Shown: one piece after another, positions 38,271 to 41,090 of the stretch | How positions within the stretch are numbered: the stretch's first letter is position 1 | How the letters are laid out: each line of letters opens with the position of its first letter | Origin: Candidatus Mediterraneibacter surreyensis | Lineage (GTDB): Bacteria; Bacillota; Clostridia; Lachnospirales; Lachnospiraceae | Direction of reading: 5' to 3' | Length of the DNA: 41,090 nt | NCBI GenBank assembly: GCA_019118885.1 | Contig: DWYB01000050.1 | Coordinates: forward strand, 1 to 41,090 | The notes under the pieces: model-generated | Seen by the model: only the letters and a program-made list of their open reading frames with translations | The model's database searches: none | What the model was told of the DNA's origin: nothing | Made by a program: the position numbers and the translations under genes

Positions 38271-40277
38271 TTAGAAAAACTGGTTATATAAAATACTCTT
38301 AAATGTAACAGTAAGTCCTTTATCCATATCCTGATTCGGAGAAATTCTTACTTCACTGCCGCTTCCTTCAATCTTGATCTTTTTCACCGGTCCTGCTGTA
38401 ATATTGCTGTAAACCGGTTTTTTACTGCGGAAATAGACATTTTTATCTTTTCCGCCCGCCTGGAACTTACAACCTTTCGGGAATCCCGTTCCTGCAACAA
38501 AACTTTCAAGCTGTACGCTTCCTCTGCCTGGTGTTAGCGAAACAGGCTGAATGTATGCACCACTGTTATTGTCATATTTTTCTACCGTAATCGTCCCCAT
38601 AAACGGAATGAATTTTTTCTTATAAATGATAATCCCCAATATTATCAGAACAAGCAGACCGCCAACGACAACCGCAATGGCCATCACTAAACCGATATTA
38701 GTTGAGGTAATCAGAACATCATAAGCACATGAACCGCCATGGGGATCTGTCGCCCGGATTGTAAAAGAACCTTTTGGAATACTAAATCCGTCAACTTTCA
38801 GTACACTGCCATTTAGTTCATATTCATCATCATTAAATGCCGAGGATTCAATTGTAAATGTTAATTCTTCATTATCCGGATCCGTTGCTGTTCCCTTAAG
38901 ATCCAGTTCCGCTGTCCCGCCAATAAACGGCCAGAGATTTGCGTGTGCTGAAGGTGTTTCTTCCGGAGCAACCGGAACCTGGTTATCAACATTCATCTCA
39001 TAGGATTCATCCGATGATGCCGACATCTCTCCGTTAGAGACTGTAACAGAAGCATAATACGTCCCTTCTTCAGGGATCTTATATTTGCAGACGAATCCAT
39101 CTTCACCCAATTCCATCTCTGTTTCTGTCACTTCATCATTATGGGTAACACTAACAACTCCTTTAAATTCTTTATATTTGGACATATCATCTATAACACC
39201 GGTCATGTCCCGGATCTTTGCTGTAAATGTTACATCTTTCCCAATCGTATATGAATCGGTCGGGTCGATAGATGTTTCAACCTCAAATACTGAGTTATAC
39301 AATAATTTAAAAGTAATATCTGCTCCCGGGTCACCATAAACAACTGCTTTCCATGGTCCGCCGACAGGTTCCAGGATTTTCACCAGCGTAAAATTCTTCC
39401 CCTGCATAGCCATTGGTTGCAACTCCGCCTCAGTATATGTATATCCTTCCGGGTTCACAACTTCATATGACGTAAATTCACCCTCGAGAATAATATTTAT
39501 TTCTTCAATTCCTACATCTGGAACATCAAATATCCTTACTGCTTTTCCGTTTTCATCTATTTGAATCGGTGATGGCTCAGGATCGGGATCTATACCAGCA
39601 AAAATCATTTTGTAATACATTTTCATTACATCTGACAAATCCTCAGAACTGGCGACCTCTGTAAATTCGCCGCCGGTTGCAGAAGCAATCTGCTGCATTT
39701 CCGATGCATCAGCACTTCCATCTGTATTCAGACAGATAGTATAAATTTTATACCCAGCCTGTCTTGCCCGCTCAATGGCATCTGCCTTCTCCTCAAGAGA
39801 GTTCTCTTCTTCTTCCGCACTACCCATCTCTGTATTCCCGTCAGTCAGAAGAATGATTACTGCCGGCAGTTCTGCGTTTTTATTATTATCAAGCATATCC
39901 ACTGCGGTGCTAAGTCCGAGTCCGATATTTGTCCATCCCGGCGCTGATTCTGTGACCACCTTATCCGTAAAGCTGTTCTTCTGGTCAACCCCTTCGACCG
40001 CCTGTATATCTTGTTTTTTTATAATTTCATCATTAAATGATACGCTTCCTAAATAATTTCCGGTCTGCGCAGCCAGGCCGTTAAAACTGCGTATCGCTTC
40101 ATAGCGGAGTTGTTCGGGATCTGTCGTATCCATAGATCCACTTTCATCCGTAACAAAAACCACGTTATACCGATTTTGTTGTTGTTCATTTGCTACTGCT
40201 TTTACTGGAATTCTCATACTGATAATTACAAAACAAACCATCACTGTCATTAATATCCATTGTCTAATTTTCCTCAT
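38271..40277 (-). CDS. Membrane-anchored extracytoplasmic vWA-domain protein
   Basis: A 668-residue protein: signal peptide (about 1-28, ending KAVA), then a von Willebrand A domain with an intact MIDAS (D44-x-S-x-S in DESGSM, Thr in GWTNIG, Asp in LLTDGN). Beta-sandwich, Ig/cadherin-like modules follow (about 330-520; TATDPDNEELTFTIES, SFTIRATDPHGG), then a transmembrane helix (about 527-551; GLVMAIAVVVGGLLVLIIL) with KKK after it, and a cytoplasmic beta-rich tail of about 115 residues. It could bind a surface ligand and relay to the cytosolic tubulin/GTPase proteins. It is the first gene of the operon; its stop touches the next reading frame. Confidence 0.92.
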   Translation of the reverse strand: MRKIRQWILMTVMVCFVIISMRIPVKAVANEQQQNRYNVVFVTDESGSMDTTDPEQLRYEAIRSFNGLAAQTGNYLGSVSFNDEIIKKQDIQAVEGVDQKNSFTDKVVTESAPGWTNIGLGLSTAVDMLDNNKNAELPAVIILLTDGNTEMGSAEEEENSLEEKADAIERARQAGYKIYTICLNTDGSADASEMQQIASATGGEFTEVASSEDLSDVMKMYYKMIFAGIDPDPEPSPIQIDENGKAVRIFDVPDVGIEEINIILEGEFTSYEVVNPEGYTYTEAELQPMAMQGKNFTLVKILEPVGGPWKAVVYGDPGADITFKLLYNSVFEVETSIDPTDSYTIGKDVTFTAKIRDMTGVIDDMSKYKEFKGVVSVTHNDEVTETEMELGEDGFVCKYKIPEEGTYYASVTVSNGEMSASSDESYEMNVDNQVPVAPEETPSAHANLWPFIGGTAELDLKGTATDPDNEELTFTIESSAFNDDEYELNGSVLKVDGFSIPKGSFTIRATDPHGGSCAYDVLITSTNIGLVMAIAVVVGGLLVLIILGIIIYKKKFIPFMGTITVEKYDNNSGAYIQPVSLTPGRGSVQLESFVAGTGFPKGCKFQAGGKDKNVYFRSKKPVYSNITAGPVKKIKIEGSGSEVRISPNQDMDKGLTVTFKSILYNQFF

Positions 40278-40331
40278 AATCTTACTCCGCTCTCTCCTTT
40301 AATTACCGTCAAAAATAGACTCTTTATCCAA

Positions 40332-40360
40332 AGTATACCGCTAATATTAGTTATTTTCAA
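40332..40360 (-). promoter_or_regulatory. Promoter of the vWA/tubulin/RiPP operon
   Basis: On the minus strand TTGAAA (40355-40360) and TATACT (40332-40337) are separated by 17 bp. The predicted start is about 48 bp before the vWA ATG. The spacer contains the palindrome CTAATATTAG. Confidence 0.75.
40341..40350. promoter_or_regulatory. Operator candidate 1 (CTAATATTAG)
   Basis: This is a perfect 10-bp palindrome placed between the -35 and -10 boxes of the operon promoter. It shares half-sites with the second site at 40391-40403. A repressor bound here would block RNA polymerase; the adjacent XRE protein is the obvious candidate. Confidence 0.6.
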
Positions 40361-40390
40361 TAATTATCGGTAATCTAATCGTGAATATTA

Positions 40391-40403
40391 CTAATTATAT
40401 TAG
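40391..40403. promoter_or_regulatory. Operator candidate 2 (CTAAT-TAT-ATTAG)
   Basis: The same CTAAT/ATTAG half-sites as candidate 1 occur with a three-base spacer, two bases upstream of the TATAAT box of the divergent XRE gene. The matching position relative to both -10 boxes suggests shared autoregulation. Confidence 0.6.
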
Positions 40404-40405
40404 CG

Positions 40406-40411
40406 TATAAT
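40406..40411 (+). promoter_or_regulatory. Candidate -10 box of the XRE regulator gene
   Basis: TATAAT lies 24 bp before the ATG at 40435. No good -35 hexamer is found at 16-18 bp spacing, so the promoter is probably weak. Confidence 0.5.
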
Positions 40412-40434
40412 TAAAATGATATTGGGGTGTTTTT

Positions 40435-40773
40435 ATGACAGATTCTTTTATACGTGAACGAATTACTGAATTAAGAATAAAAAAAGGTGTTTCTGAATAC
40501 AAAATGAGTACGGACTTAGGGCACAGCAAAAGCTATATCCAGAGCATAACCTCCGGAAGGTCACTCCCTTCCCTTGGTGAATTTTTATATATCTGTGATT
40601 ATCTTTCTGTAACGCCAAAAGAATTTTTTGATCAGAATATTTCTGAGCCACTTCTTTTACGCCAACTAATTAATTTATCTAAAAATATGTCTGACAAAGA
40701 TTTACTTGCTCTTATTAATATTGCTGACCGACTGAATGAAAAGCAAAAAATAATAGATAAACAGTTACCATAA
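40435..40773 (+). CDS. XRE-family helix-turn-helix regulator
   Basis: A 112-residue protein. The N-terminal helix-turn-helix (about 5-62: IRERITELRIKKGVSEYKMSTDLGHSKSYIQSITSGRSLPSLGEFLYICDYLSVTP) is of XRE type. A short helical C-terminus (about 75-112) probably dimerises. It is divergent from the vWA/tubulin/RiPP operon, and the CTAAT/ATTAG palindromes in the shared gap are its likely targets. It may repress the operon and itself; activation is not excluded. Ribosome site GGGGTG lies five bases before ATG. Confidence 0.9.
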   Translation: MTDSFIRERITELRIKKGVSEYKMSTDLGHSKSYIQSITSGRSLPSLGEFLYICDYLSVTPKEFFDQNISEPLLLRQLINLSKNMSDKDLLALINIADRLNEKQKIIDKQLP

Positions 40774-40817
40774 TTTATAATGAAGCAACTGAGACACAGA
40801 ATATAATATGATAATTA

Positions 40818-40850
40818 TTTTGCTTTTAGTTATACCACTATAAAGCAAAA
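40818..40850 (+). terminator. Hairpin after the XRE gene
   Basis: TTTTGCTTT (40818-40826) pairs with AAAGCAAAA (40842-40850), with TAGT/ACTA continuing the stem towards a six-base loop. It lies about 45 bp after the XRE stop codon. Its last four bases overlap the left arm of the next hairpin, so the two structures compete. Confidence 0.5.
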
Positions 40851-40900
40851 TAATACTAAAGGGACCGTCAGCAATACGACAGTCCCTTTAGTATTATTTT
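40847..40900. terminator. Perfect 19-bp hairpin, likely bidirectional terminator
   Basis: Arms 40847-40865 and 40882-40900 (AAAATAATACTAAAGGGAC and complement) pair perfectly around 16 bases. A/T-rich outer ends give U-rich tails in both directions. It separates the convergent XRE and transposase genes. It could alternatively be an end structure of the insertion sequence. Confidence 0.75.
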
Positions 40901-40959
40901 ACAATAATTCCAGGAAAACTAAGGTTCTTCCGCATTTATTAGTGTTTGGTCGTTTTTAA

Positions 40960-41090
40960 TCAGCCGCTACGATACATCAGTTTAGCCTCAAGCAATCTCT
41001 TGCTACACCGCCCGTACATGGTTCGCTTAACCATTTTAAGCTTACTGTTAGTTCCCTCTACAAATCCATTACTCAGATCACTGGCAACAG
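40960..41090 (-). CDS. 3' end of an ISL3-like transposase (partial, runs off window)
   Basis: The last 42 codons of a transposase are visible, from the window edge to a TGA at 40960-40962. The segment SNGFVEGTNSKLKMVKRTMYGR, with its Glu, followed by CSKRLLEAKLMYRSG, is typical of the C-terminal end of ISL3-type DDE transposases (EGxNxKxKxxKR motif). Nothing can be said about the rest. Bases 40901-40959 should contain the IS end, but I cannot define its terminal repeat without the other end. Confidence 0.8.
   Translation of the reverse strand, partial: VASDLSNGFVEGTNSKLKMVKRTMYGRCSKRLLEAKLMYRSG

Noticed and set aside
1-41090. tRNA, rRNA or known riboswitch structures
   Set aside because: I saw no cloverleaf with a CCA-type end, rRNA segment or recognisable riboswitch core by eye; an Infernal/tRNAscan run would be decisive.

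Overview
The window looks like a chromosomal stretch from a gut Firmicute, most likely a Lachnospiraceae relative. Strong AGGAGG-type ribosome binding sites, a glycyl-radical/propanediol-style microcompartment gene set, RhaB with an AraC regulator, and a PqqD/radical-SAM pair all fit, but the species is not identified. Almost everything is on the minus strand. The left ~18 kb is visibly GC-richer than the right ~22 kb, and the radical-SAM/PqqD genes are the most AT-rich.

Region 1 (249-10808, minus) is a bacterial microcompartment (BMC) operon. In transcription order it encodes a class II (fuculose/rhamnulose-1-phosphate type) aldolase with a C-terminal encapsulation-like helix, a GlcG/PduO-C-like protein, a PduP-like CoA-acylating aldehyde dehydrogenase, a medium-chain alcohol dehydrogenase, four BMC-H shell proteins (one with a basic N-terminal extension and two well-supported starts), PduL, EutN, PduS, PduT, a DeoR regulator and an iron alcohol dehydrogenase. 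A consensus-like promoter (10780-10808) and a perfect palindrome (10746-10764, candidate DeoR operator) precede it. The likely chemistry is deoxysugar phosphate to lactaldehyde inside the shell, with aldehyde oxidation to acyl-CoA and acyl-phosphate balanced by alcohol dehydrogenases. No diol dehydratase (B12 or glycyl radical) lies in the window.

Region 2 (11168-18153) holds a PHP-domain phosphatase-like gene and a DUF6512-like membrane protein (plus strand). These are followed on the minus strand by a fucose/arabinose-isomerase-family enzyme, rhamnulokinase, an AraC regulator, an orphan ParA-like ATPase and a small HD hydrolase of RelA/SpoT type. The isomerase and kinase plausibly feed the aldolase.

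Region 3 (18368-40277, minus) is the exceptional part: thirteen ORFs packed with gaps of about 0-24 bp or short overlaps, plus a 41-codon peptide gene not expected from length-filtered gene calling. Order: membrane-anchored vWA protein; a tubulin/FtsZ-like protein with damaged nucleotide loops; a tandem paralog with intact loops and a C-terminal coiled coil; two unrecognised proteins; a zinc-ribbon P-loop GTPase; a GTPase-associated (GAP1-N2-like) protein; a pseudokinase-like protein; a Sel1-like protein with C-terminal membrane segments; a polytopic membrane protein; a long Sel1-repeat protein; PqqD; radical SAM/SPASM maturase; and a Cys-containing candidate RiPP precursor. One promoter (40332-40360) and a divergent XRE regulator with matched CTAAT/ATTAG operators appear to control the unit. 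I infer an envelope-linked, NTP-driven cytoskeletal or conflict system physically coupled to a peptide-modification module.

The right edge (40960-41090) is the 3' end of an ISL3-like transposase, separated from the XRE gene by strong hairpins.
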